A DNA stretch of 64,000 nt from Anaspis maculata (Eukaryota > Arthropoda > Insecta > Coleoptera > Scraptiidae), in assembly GCA_949128115.1 (NCBI GenBank), contig OX421963.1, positions 42,081,979 to 42,145,978 on the forward strand. The letters run 5' to 3'. A program made the translations under genes and the position numbers. The stretch's first letter is position 1; each line of letters opens with the position of its first letter. The notes below the pieces were generated by a model that saw only the letters and a list, made by a program, of their open reading frames with translations, was not told the origin of the DNA and did not search any database. Positions 46,323 to 55,730 of this stretch are shown piece after piece.

Positions 46323-46904
46323 ATAGTTGGGTCGGTACAGTATTATACGGCTGCATTTTTGAGTAATGCAATGTCTTTTGGCACACATGTTCTTAGCACC
46401 TGTCTGAACAATTCTGTCCATCGCCGCAAGCGAAATTTTAGTTGAGATCCTGTATACAAGGTGAGGAAGATATATTTTTTTTTTAATTGCATTTTTTGAA
46501 CGGACAAAGGCAGAGTATTATTGCAGGGCATGTCATATGATGCGCAGTTTGATGGTTGTTGAGGTGCACCAAACCATTTTGGAACATTGATAACCGTTTT
46601 CGAGATATTCTCAAAAAAACTGAGATCTGTCAAAGAAACTGTTATCTTCATTAAATCGCCTATTTTCGAAGATATCGGAGTGAAATTTGGTATTTGCCTA
46701 ATAAGAGACGTCAGAAATGGATAACAGTTGCAGTTATTATCTAGGCCTACTATTTTCTTGAATAAGACAGTCAACAAGACATCTCCTATGATCTGAAAAG
46801 ACAGAAAAGAAAAGTTACTAGTCGCTTTGGATCATTTCGTATTCAATACTGAGTCTGTGAGCGATCCATGGTGCTTTATATATCTCCGACTATTGATCTT
46901 GAAT
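46323..46904. other. Spacer
   Basis: One 144-codon minus-strand ORF (46343-46777) without recognisable domains. No repeat recognised. Confidence 0.35.
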
Positions 46905-47200
46905 GTTCCATAGGTCCTCCAGCAAATTCCATAGTGACCTGGCGTACGATTTCCATGCGACTCCCGAAAAATTCTGCACATTTCGCGGGCATTACCAACG
47001 TGCCGTGAAGATGGCACCTCCGCCAATTTGTCTGATATTTTCTAATCGAGCGTTGAAGTCTCCCCATGTATTCCAATCGCCAAGCCAAGCCAATCGCGTA
47101 TATTCAGGAAATGTCCAGAGCTCCGCACTTGCTATCCAATGGAAAGAGTCTAGAAAGATCGTGTGTCTTCCAGAATCGCCGCTCGTAACATTATATTATC
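46905..47200 (+). repeat. Dispersed repeat, copy B (uninterrupted)
   Basis: Counterpart of 34165-34446 plus 36830-36847. It carries the empty site (single CGT at 47184-47186) of the foldback element at 34447. Confidence 0.65.
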
Positions 47201-48345
47201 TAGAGACTTCGACGATGCATCCGGAATGATCCCCGCGACACGTCTTCGCCATCGAATATTCCAGAACCTCAGAAATTGCTACTGTCCCGCTGTAGAAGTT
47301 TCAAATGGGGAACCCTAACTCTCGTCTCCGACGCGCCAATAGTTTTCAACCTTTTTTTTTTTCAATGAATGTGCCCTCAAAATAGTCGAAAAAATCATTG
47401 ATCAGGCAGAATTCCATTACCCAAAGGGCTTTTGTAATACCAATCCGATTTATTGTCTTCTAATAGATACTTTAACAAAATTCAATCATTTTTAATTTTT
47501 ATGCAAAAATATTGAAACGTTGCACTGCCCCAGTTCAAAGCACTTGGAAAATCAATAGGGCATGCAAAAACCATAAACAAACGCAAGTGCAGCAAGGAGC
47601 AGTATGCAAGTAACTCGAAAACGCTCCAAGTTTACCTACTTATATTATACCATCTTCACGTTTTTCGCTATCAACTTTCCTTACAGAAATCGTTAGTGTT
47701 GGAGTACATATTTCTCGAAGTTACTCAAGTTTCCCGACGGCTTAATTATAAAAACCTATTTCCGATACATCGAAGTCAAGAAGAAACAAGCACTAAAAAC
47801 CACCATGAAACGCGGGCAGCCTGAAAATTTGAGTGATGGTGAAGGCGGGTGGTGAGATTTCCCACAAGGCAACGTATATACGTAGTAGTCCGTCTTCTTC
47901 CGCACTGCGGTTCACCTTTTTTAGTTCTTCCTGTTTGTGATTGCGTCCGGTTAGATTTATGATATTTTGTTTTCAGGACGCTCGTGCCGATCACGAAACT
48001 ACCACCGTCTGGAAAACATATCCAGGCAATAAAACAGTCCAATATGTTTCTTTATTATGTAGTTATTGTTAGTCCATATCTGGTTGTTAGTATATATCTG
48101 AAACTGGAAGGCAAAAAACTCGCTTGCACAGTTTCACACAGAAATACGAGAAACAAGACAGGCAGATAGGGTAGACCCCATCAGACATTTTCTTGTATTA
48201 TATTGTGTGTGGGGGTTTTGTAGTAGTTGTTGCTGCTGGCTGGTACTTTTGAGTGTTACGCCTTGATTACAAACCTCGAGAAGTCGAGAGAGGCACAGAA
48301 AGCGGGAGCAGAGGCGGTCGCCGCTTGCCTGCCTCCACCATCAAG
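47201..48345. other. Spacer upstream of a candidate first exon
   Basis: No coding sequence recognised. From about 48170 the sequence becomes less AT-rich toward the candidate exon at 48346. Confidence 0.3.
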
Positions 48346-48360
48346 ATGCGGGCAATTATT
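48346..48360 (+). CDS. Candidate 5-codon first coding exon of an unidentified gene
   Basis: ATG at 48346 in the context CACCATCAAGATGC opens M-R-A-I-I and meets a consensus GTAAGT donor at 48361. Short first exons ending within a signal peptide are common in insect secreted and cuticular protein genes. The upstream 100 bases are GC-richer and free of repeats. No second exon is identifiable in the window; the next 600 bases are unique and a TE follows at 48962. It may be chance. Confidence 0.25.
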
Positions 48361-48362
48361 GT

Positions 48363-48961
48363 AAGTGGCCAAAAACGAGTTGATTTCGAAGTTTGTGTGA
48401 GCACAGCAACAATCTAAAAGCAATTTTAAACGAAGTAAATCACAAGAGAAATGCGGAATTCATTGGGGGTGGAATAGAGGAGCAAGGGAATATTGGCGGA
48501 TGCGCCCGGATCTTGCGGAATATAAGCCACAATAAATACGGCGGCCGTGATGCGGTCGATGTTGAAGAGTTTTTGATTGATAATCGATTTAATTTTGTTC
48601 AAAGTATCGCAGGCTGGTTTTATTTTTTCAGTGCGTTGCTTTGTTCCAATTTTCCCCCGAGACATCACTTTTGTAATATTGGCATTGAATCGGGAACGGT
48701 TCTGTTCCGACCAAAAACGATTGTTATACAGAATAAATGGTTCATTATTTTTTTGCACACTAATGGAAGTAGCCTTCATTGTACGAAGTACCATTGCAGA
48801 CTTAAGAAATTTTTGAGCAGGTATCTATTATTATTGCAAAAGTCTCTTATTAATCATTTGATTTTATGGGGAAAATTCACCCGTAAAATCTACACTGGAC
48901 TATAGGCATTTTGCTCTCGCAAAAAATTTTTAGTGGACTTAAGAACGCTATCAAGGGTCTT
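48363..48961. other. Possible intron or spacer
   Basis: A 170-codon plus-strand ORF (48393-48905) and a 122-codon minus-strand ORF overlap here. Neither has recognisable motifs. Confidence 0.3.
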
Positions 48962-51900
48962 AGTTGCATTGGTACGTGAAAAGACGTTTCATTTTTGTAT
49001 ACAGCAATGCCGTTTTGCATGATGATAGTTTATGCCCATTCACGTGATTTGATCCGAGGGGCCACTTTTTTCTACCATTAGGATCGAAGATGGCGGTCTC
49101 TTTTCCGAGATGGCATTCAAATTTCAACTATGTTTCTAGTAACACTACATAAACAAGATAGTAGACGTTTTTGACTAATTTTGAGTCGTAGAAATCGATA
49201 ATCTCATTATTTCTATGATTTCATGCCGTGGAGAGCAATAGACTGGGACCAATTTCATAAATCGCTCTCCGAACGATGCAAGAAGCATTTCATGTAACAG
49301 TTGGGCAACAAGACTTTCTGGGGTATTCTGACCTCGCTGATCACGAAAATAATTGTTGCCACCTCAAAATTTGGACCGTTGGGCCCCCAGCACCCCATTT
49401 TTGACTGTTCCGGACATTTAGATAGCCTCCGTTCTTCAAGTTTAACCGTTCTTATCTTGAAGACCGTGATAGATGAAGTGGAAATTCTTTTACCGTTGCC
49501 TCACCCGATGATTACTGAAAGCCTCCCTTGCGACTTTTTCTTCTTTGTTTCCGACCATCACCCTCGCACATCATGAAGATCGAAAGAAGTGCAAAAAGAA
49601 CACAAAAACTTTGACCCATGGTAATCTATGTGAATAGTTCAAAATTAGCCCACACTTATGCGAGACTATGTAGAGAAAGCTTCGAAAAAGTTTTTGACAA
49701 AATTGCATCTCAGTAAGCGCTTTGGTCCAGGAGTAATGATTTTTCAAAAATAGGGCAAGCGCGCGCTGTATTAATTGGAGCCCATAGTCCGGTCGTTAGT
49801 CGTTTCAACCTTGCAAATTTTGGTGACATAATGCCACTTGGTGAAATTATTCTATGGAACATTACCTCCATTTTGAGGTGCTTTGCCATGCTGGCGGTCG
49901 ATACAAACGCCGTATACAGGTGATCAAAAATGCAAAAATTCAAACTCATATATCAAAGCAGTTGCAGTCATGAAAATCACCAAGTAGATTCACAATGCCT
50001 ATCAAGATAAAACAAACTGCGTCTGAATATCTTCAGTCGTTTCTAAAAGATCCTGAAAGTATGTAGTGTCGATTCGAGGGTCGATTTCATGTCGCTCCGT
50101 TGAGTACTTGATCTTGCACGTGTAGAATGATGCATCCTCTGCAGAGTGAGAATGGGTGATCCTGTTAGTCCTGTTTGTGTGCCTGAAAATACAATCTCAT
50201 GGCCAACGTTGGTTACCACAAGAACTGTTGGGAAAGTAGTGACGATCAGTCGATCCAGAAACGTGAATGAGTGCTTTCCACCCAGCCCCAAGTTTGGTAC
50301 ACCTGCTATTTACGCATGTGCGGGTACCAAACGGTGCTTTCCATCTACGTGTTCTTACTCGGTTCTGTGCCGTTCATTGGATCACCTAAAATTTTTTGCC
50401 AAACTATAGAACATGTGCCGTCTGGTGGAATTCGTGCCGTCTAGGTGGAAAGCGCCCAATAGTTCCTCTTTATTCCTCAAGTTTCGCAGGAAATCCGGCC
50501 AGTTTTCCGGCAACAAACCTGTGGCAAGAGCGCTGGAGAAATACTCTTGGAAGTTGGAAGGTTCGTGATCGCCTTGGTGGATGTTTGTGTACCAGTGCTG
50601 CCCCGTTGTGGATGATACAGTCACAAGAATCAGGGATTGAGCTGATAGGAACTGTATCTTCTAGAAGTTTCACTAGTACCTACGTCCTTTGTGCCAGGTC
50701 TCATAGTCGTAATATGGTTGTCCAGAGCTAGGGATGGAAGCCATTGTTGGTTTTCGTGACAGAAAAAGGTATACAGGGCCAGTTTACGGGGCATCGCCAC
50801 CATAAAAAGACGCTGATAGTTGTATGTCTCCCTTGAGGTCTTGGACGACTTTGTGATATCTCTTTTTAGTGATTGCAAAGATGACAATGCGACTTTTAGG
50901 AATAGGATCATACAAAGATTTTGTCCGTTCTATGAATCTCCCATTCACAAAAGAAGAATACTGTTTTACACCATTTTCTTTAGATTTCAACAAAGCATCT
51001 ACTCCCGATGGCTGCACAATAAGCTGAGTGTCCAAAGCAATGAGATCTGGGCTGCGTTCCATGGACGGGTTCCTTGAGTATTCAAAACTATCTGCTTCAG
51101 AAATAAGCACTTTGTCTGGATTTTTTTCTGGTGAGACAAATATTGTTCGTGGTAAAAGTTTTTTGTTTCGCTCGCGTCTTCAGGTCTCAGGTCCTACGAA
51201 ATCATCCAGAAGCCTACAAATTTTTGGGCCCGCCAAACAACATCTTCGCAAACCAGCTGGATCTTGAGTTAATCCAATCGCCCCACCGTCATCTTTATAA
51301 CATCTCTATTGCTCCGTTAGTGAGCTGTAGAGAGCTGTAGAATTGTGACTATTTAGTTGAATATGGTAATATGAAGAATTAACGATCAATTGCGAGAACG
51401 GAGAAAGGGCGCGTAGTCTTGCTAACAACAAAATTTCTTTTGCTGGAACTGCCCATGAGACCCAGGAACTTTAAGCAACCAGATCAAAGTCCGATAAAAA
51501 AATATTTTGCACTAGTTACAACATCTTCGGTTTTGTTTTCCAGTAGAGGAAGAAATAAGTCTTCCTTTCCAATAAGAGAACGCCAGAAGAAGGAACATGA
51601 GAAGAACCGACGACGATTTCGAAACAAAGTGATTCGTGACAGAGAATCTTGAGCCCTGATTAAAACTACCTACTACCTACCTAGCATACCCAACATTATA
51701 GCAGTGTAAAATATTCAACAACATAAAAAAATACTACGTCCTTTATTTTCATATATTGACCACGCTCTTCCTCTGCGCAGCATGAGATCGTGAAAATGAT
51801 AACTTTTTTGATTTCTACGACCCAAAATTAGTCAAAAATGACTACCAATTTCTTGCTGTAGCGTTGCTGGCATAAAAAGATGAAATTGGAACGCCATCTT

Positions 51901-52067
51901 GAGAAAAAGACCGCCATCTTCGATCCCAATGAAAGAAAAAAGTGGCCCCTCGGGTCAAATCACTTGAATGGTCATACACTATCACCATGTAAAGCGGCAT
52001 TGCTGTATACAGAATTGCCATATGGTTCTGATTTTTAGCGCATTTTTTCACGTGTACCCCTGCAACT
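48962..52067. mobile_element. 3.1-kb element with ~270-bp terminal inverted repeats
   Basis: 48962-49230 is the inverted counterpart of 51800-52067 (outer AGTTGCATTGGTACGTG against its near complement; shared GTATACAGCAATGCC and ATCGAAGATGGCGGTC boxes). TA flanks both GTTGC ends, so a TA duplication is possible. The interior contains a broken minus-strand coding relic (50040-51110) that could be a captured or transposon gene. Confidence 0.65.
50040..51110 (-). pseudogene. Broken unidentified coding relic inside the 48962-52067 element
   Basis: Successive minus-strand segments in different frames read as one decayed protein: LIALDTQLIVQPSGVDALLK and FVNGRFIERTKSLYDPIP (51110-50784); YQRLFMVAMPRKLALYTFF and WLPSLALDNH (50911-50630); DCIIHNGAALVHKHPP (50673-50470); RTFQ, NFQEYFSSALATG and TGLLPE (50624-50382). 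Further traces continue to about 50040. I recall similar text in uncharacterised invertebrate proteins with a PIN/FEN-like nuclease flavour, but cannot confirm this. At least four frameshifts make it non-functional. It may be the element's own lost gene or captured host sequence. Confidence 0.45.
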
Positions 52068-52075
52068 ATCTATAG

Positions 52076-52530
52076 TTTTGTTAATTGGAAAGACTTCAGT
52101 TACCTAACTGTTGACGGCAGAATTATGAGAAAGAAAGAGCCACCCCGGATGTGTCTTGATTTTTTTTATCACAGGTTGAGTCAAAAACTGAAAAAATATT
52201 ATCCGGAGGACCAGTTTTTGACCCTTGAGGGCTTCAAAAATGCAAGTCGAAGATTTTTTCAATTATTTTTTCTGAATTTCCTGAAGACACTTCCACAACG
52301 TGCTGCACAACTTTTCCTTCATTTTCTGGACGCCCGGCCCTCTATACAGATAATAATAAAAAAATATAATAGGGGAGAGTTGGTATGTTTTGGACCCCAA
52401 ATCTAAACCAGTCCATCTCCTCACCTTGCGGTGTGTCTAATAGGAAGCCTCGCGCTTGCCCAAAACAAGTCTTCGCAGCAATAAATCATTTTGGTACATT
52501 ATTACAAAAAGTACACATAAAACATGTATA
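52076..52530. other. Spacer with a GGGGAGAGT motif
   Basis: An AGGGGAGAGTTGGTATG motif at 52372 resembles the starts of the segments at 43253 and 45206. A 93-codon plus ORF (52125-52406) is unrecognised. Confidence 0.35.
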
Positions 52531-52688
52531 GACAATACAAATAGAAAAGACACATGTCGTCACGGATTTTTACGGTTGCGTAGGAACCAGGTGAGTCCAT
52601 CATTCAAAAAAAGGTTGGCTGATTTTTGATGCCCCAATATCCGTGACGACGGTGGTGATAACATATGGTCTTCTCTATTTGTATTGTC
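52531..52688. mobile_element. 158-bp hairpin MITE, copy 2
   Basis: Nearly identical to 39210-39371, including the whole loop. The few differences are mainly short indels and single bases near the AAGACCATATG/CATATGGTC parts. Confidence 0.85.
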
Positions 52689-53371
52689 TTTACACACATA
52701 CATACAATAAGAAGTATCGTTATTGTTTTATTAGCTTGGAAACTGTTCGAAACTTGCTTGGCAAAAAATTGATAATGATGGTTCCTACTCTAAAACTTCA
52801 ATGAAGTGATATCGAAACATATTTGCCAAATGTGACCTGAGATAAAATAAGTAGTCAATAATGCAAAAAAAAGGCAATGAAATAAAAAGAGAAACTGTAT
52901 GTGACACGTAAGAATACCTCTCATCTGCAATTTGTGGTAGAAATGGGAGATCATTCAACTAGTTTGAAAGTTTGAAAGGCACGAGCAGAGCAAATGTTTA
53001 GAATATGACCTTTTCGATGTAGAAATTAGGGGTGAATACTGAATAGTTTCATCTCCATCATACCTATTTTACGTTTATACCATTGTACCGTTGAGGGCAG
53101 TCTTAGCCCCATAACTCGGCTAGCCTAAACGGGTGCCTTTTTTTTGTAAAAAGCAAATATCTGATTATTTCTGTGAAAGCTCAACTTTATACGAAAAATG
53201 CCCACCTCAGTAGTGATATAGAGCATTTTGCATAGTATGTATGAGTCGCATGCGCGCACCACTTCTTAACAGTTGTTGGTTGCGTCAGAAAAAAAAATCA
53301 TATCTCAAAAACTTATATTGAAGTATAAGGTATAGGTACATATATGATAAAAAGTGGTTAATATGTAATAA
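52689..53371. other. AT-rich spacer
   Basis: Nothing recognised between the MITE and the LINE relic. Confidence 0.4.
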
Positions 53372-54264
53372 TTAATATAAATTGTAAATTTCTTCCATTT
53401 CCATATTATTTGGGAGAGTTCCTCTAATGCTTGCAGCATTTCCTCTTTGCACAGCAATTGAGATTCTCTGCGAGAGATATTCCCTAGCTCGCAATTCTCC
53501 AGATTTTTTTCTTAGGGAACCCCCTATTGAATTTATAAATTTTTTTGTATCTTCACACCAAGGCCCCAGTGTCTCAAAGGCTAGTCCTATGAAAAGGAAA
53601 TTGTTGTTTTTCAAATCTGAGTATTTTTCATGCTTCTGCTTGCAAGCAAGTTCCGCAGCAGAAGCAGCTTTGACAGATGTTCGTGTCAGGTGTGATGGTG
53701 CTAGGGTATCCACACAAGTAACATCCCACAATAATCGTTGTCCTTTAGACCAGGGAGCCAAAGTCACGCCGTCTGGTCTTTTTCCGTCGTTGCGAGACAA
53801 ACCGTTGGGTTCCAAAGTTGACTGGATCTGGATCGACGTTAGTGCTCGTTGAATGATGAGGTTCAGTTCGTTATGTCTGGATAACCTTCCTTTGCATTTA
53901 ATGCAGGAAAGACCGTGGAATCCAGATTCGTCAACTAGTGCTCCACAGTGACAGACATGTTGCTGATATAGTTGACATCCTATAGCGTAATCCAATACAA
54001 CATTGAAACACTTGGTCGTCCATCAAAGTACCGATATGTTTTGATGGGACCGCTTGTAACCATCCGCCAGACTCCGGACATGATAAGGCCAAATAGCGAG
54101 CTTTATCTTCGGTTGTTTCTGGTATTAGTTCAGTTTCCACAATTTTTTTCATATTTATATCGTCCCAACTTTTTTGAATGTCCATGATTGCAGGGATGGT
54201 GGTATTCCTTGACGACCATTTTTCCAAACTCTCTTGCTGTAGGTGAACACAAACTTCATTGTCC
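53372..54264 (-). pseudogene. C-terminal part of a LINE-type protein with zinc knuckle and restriction-like endonuclease fold
   Basis: Read downward from 54264: a W-DD motif (QKSWDDINM), ARYLALSCPESGGWLQAVPS and IGTLMDDQVFQCCIGLR. After a frameshift near 53985, 53995-53372 carries C15-x-C17-x9-H27-x3-C31 (CHCGALVDESGFHGLSC), GRLSRHNELN, then RPDG (73-76), WDVTCVD (90-96), KYSDL (124-128) and FETLGPW. The order Cys/His knuckle, RHN, LEP, RPD, D-V, KY parallels the R2-type PD-(D/E)XK endonuclease, which nicks target DNA for reverse transcription. That parallel is my inference; RT itself is not in the window. The reading frame continues at 62711 beyond a hAT insertion. One frameshift plus the insertion make it dead. 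Confidence 0.65.
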
Positions 54265-54518
54265 TTAATAGGTAAGGTGACCAGACGTTCCGATTTGATC
54301 GGAACTGTACCGTTTTCGGGAGACACTTTCCGATTGGACTTTCTGTTCCGTAAATGTTCCGATTTGAGTAACTGTTCCGTAAATGCTCCAATTTCCGATT
54401 TGAGCAACGAACATTTCAAAAATTTTTTCACCCATTCTATATTTTCGGTAAATTTGGTTGAAATTCATGTAGATAGTAGTTTATTCACACAATTGAATTT
54501 ATTTCGATTGGCACCCAC

Positions 54519-55482
54519 TGTCTCGGCCCCGTTCATTGAACACTGCATTCGTGTGCACTGAGGGTATGCAACCCAAAATATCCCTGTGTCGTCCAAGTCC
54601 TCACCCCTCACCCCCTGTTCGGTGTGCCTGGCACTTGGCTGTCAGGCGCAAGCGTAAACGAGCTCCAGCACTTTTTTCGGCCGTCTTCGGCATTCTTCGG
54701 CTTTCTTTCCGCTCGTGCCTTTGCCGCTTCGTTCGAAGCGGCGTTGATCTCCGTACGTCGAGCGGGAAGCCACGCCGTCTTTTTTTGGTCATCGTTCTCG
54801 CGGCCATCTTGTCGTGCCATCGGCGTACATTCGTACTCGACCAGAAGCCCATCCAAGGCCCATCGCGTCCGATAGTGACTCCTGGAGGAGCTCTGCAGCA
54901 TCTCCAAGTCCAGAAAGCGGCAGTTTTCACCGCTTTCACCGGGGAGCGGCTTGGATCAGCCAGCCGCACACAAAGCTCCAGTTTCGGACGGGATCGAGTC
55001 GTTCGTCCGCCATTTTGGTGACGAACACGGGCACTCGTGCATTTCACCAGGAAATCCACCCCCAGAACGGCCATCCACCACGACGCCGCCTTCGGACTCC
55101 GCCAGGACGACGCCGCCACCGAATAAGATCCCGTAAGTTCCATATTTTCCATTGTTTTTACCATTTACCGTTTATTCCCGTTTGCCGGGGTGTATACCTT
55201 CAGTGCAGTTCGTCTCGTTTTCAGGACGCCACTCGGCGCCAGCGAATCTGCCCCCGATCAGAACCACTCGGATTTTTCATTTCATTTAATTCACATTGTT
55301 TTTTTTTTATTGTTTTGTAATTCTGTCTGTTTGTGTTTTTTTCTTTGTTTTGCATTAAAGTTTTTGATTGTTGTTGTGAATTTTATTTCTGACTGTCGCT
55401 TGCTGCTTTCCTAATCCAAGAGTTATTGTTTTAATGCAGCCTTCATCGGAAGGCTGCCGTCTTTATGTGTACCGCGCTAACA
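54519..55482 (+). repeat. 5' LTR of BEL/Pao element
   Basis: 964 bp starting TGTCTCGG and ending GCTAACA. It is less AT-rich in the first two thirds and carries ORFs on both strands (e.g. 187 codons antisense, 54601-55164) that resemble no known protein. ATTAAA at 55354-55359, followed by a GT-rich run, is a likely poly(A) signal. A GTAAGT at 55133 and a pyrimidine-rich tract before CAG/GACGCC at about 55225 could form a ~90-bp intron. Confidence 0.95.
55354..55359 (+). promoter_or_regulatory. LTR poly(A) signal ATTAAA (5' LTR copy)
   Basis: Followed by TTTTTGATTGTTGTTGTG, a GT-rich downstream element. The equivalent in the 3' LTR is at 61839-61844, which would be the one used for genomic RNA. 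Confidence 0.45.
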
Positions 55483-55489
55483 TATAAAT

Positions 55490-55507
55490 TGGTCCTTCGA
55501 GCCGGAT
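55490..55507 (+). promoter_or_regulatory. Primer-binding site, tRNA-Tyr type
   Basis: The 18 bases TGGTCCTTCGAGCCGGAT, seven bases after the 5' LTR, are complementary to the CCA-tailed 3' end of animal tRNA-Tyr as I know it. Confidence 0.7.
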
Positions 55508-55730
55508 ACAGGCTAAGCATGGTACAGTCAGGAATTTAATTCACCTCACTATTGAAACTTTAAAGTCACGGGTCAAACCCACGTGACACTTGTGCGTTGG
55601 TCCAGCGTGTTGATCAATTCGTTTTTCGCCCGTCTCATTCGCACTTTTTCACCTGGGTTGGGTTCGCCATTCAGGTACGCCAACCTAAGGGTCAGTTGCT
55701 TTGTTTTCATTTTTCTTTGTGTCGTACACA

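Noticed and set aside
41180..46330. Target duplication (TAA/TTA) for the palindromic composite
   Set aside because: The two flanks are complementary and not identical, so they are more likely part of the inverted ends.
48393..48905. 170-codon ORF as a real gene
   Set aside because: An overlapping 122-codon ORF is open on the other strand, no domain is visible and the composition resembles translated AT-rich spacer.
54601..55164. 187-codon antisense ORF and overlapping sense ORFs in the LTRs (repeated at 61086-61649)
   Set aside because: They occur only because the LTR is long and less AT-rich; several frames are open at once, none has a recognisable motif, and the translation is low-complexity Arg/Pro/Ser-rich.
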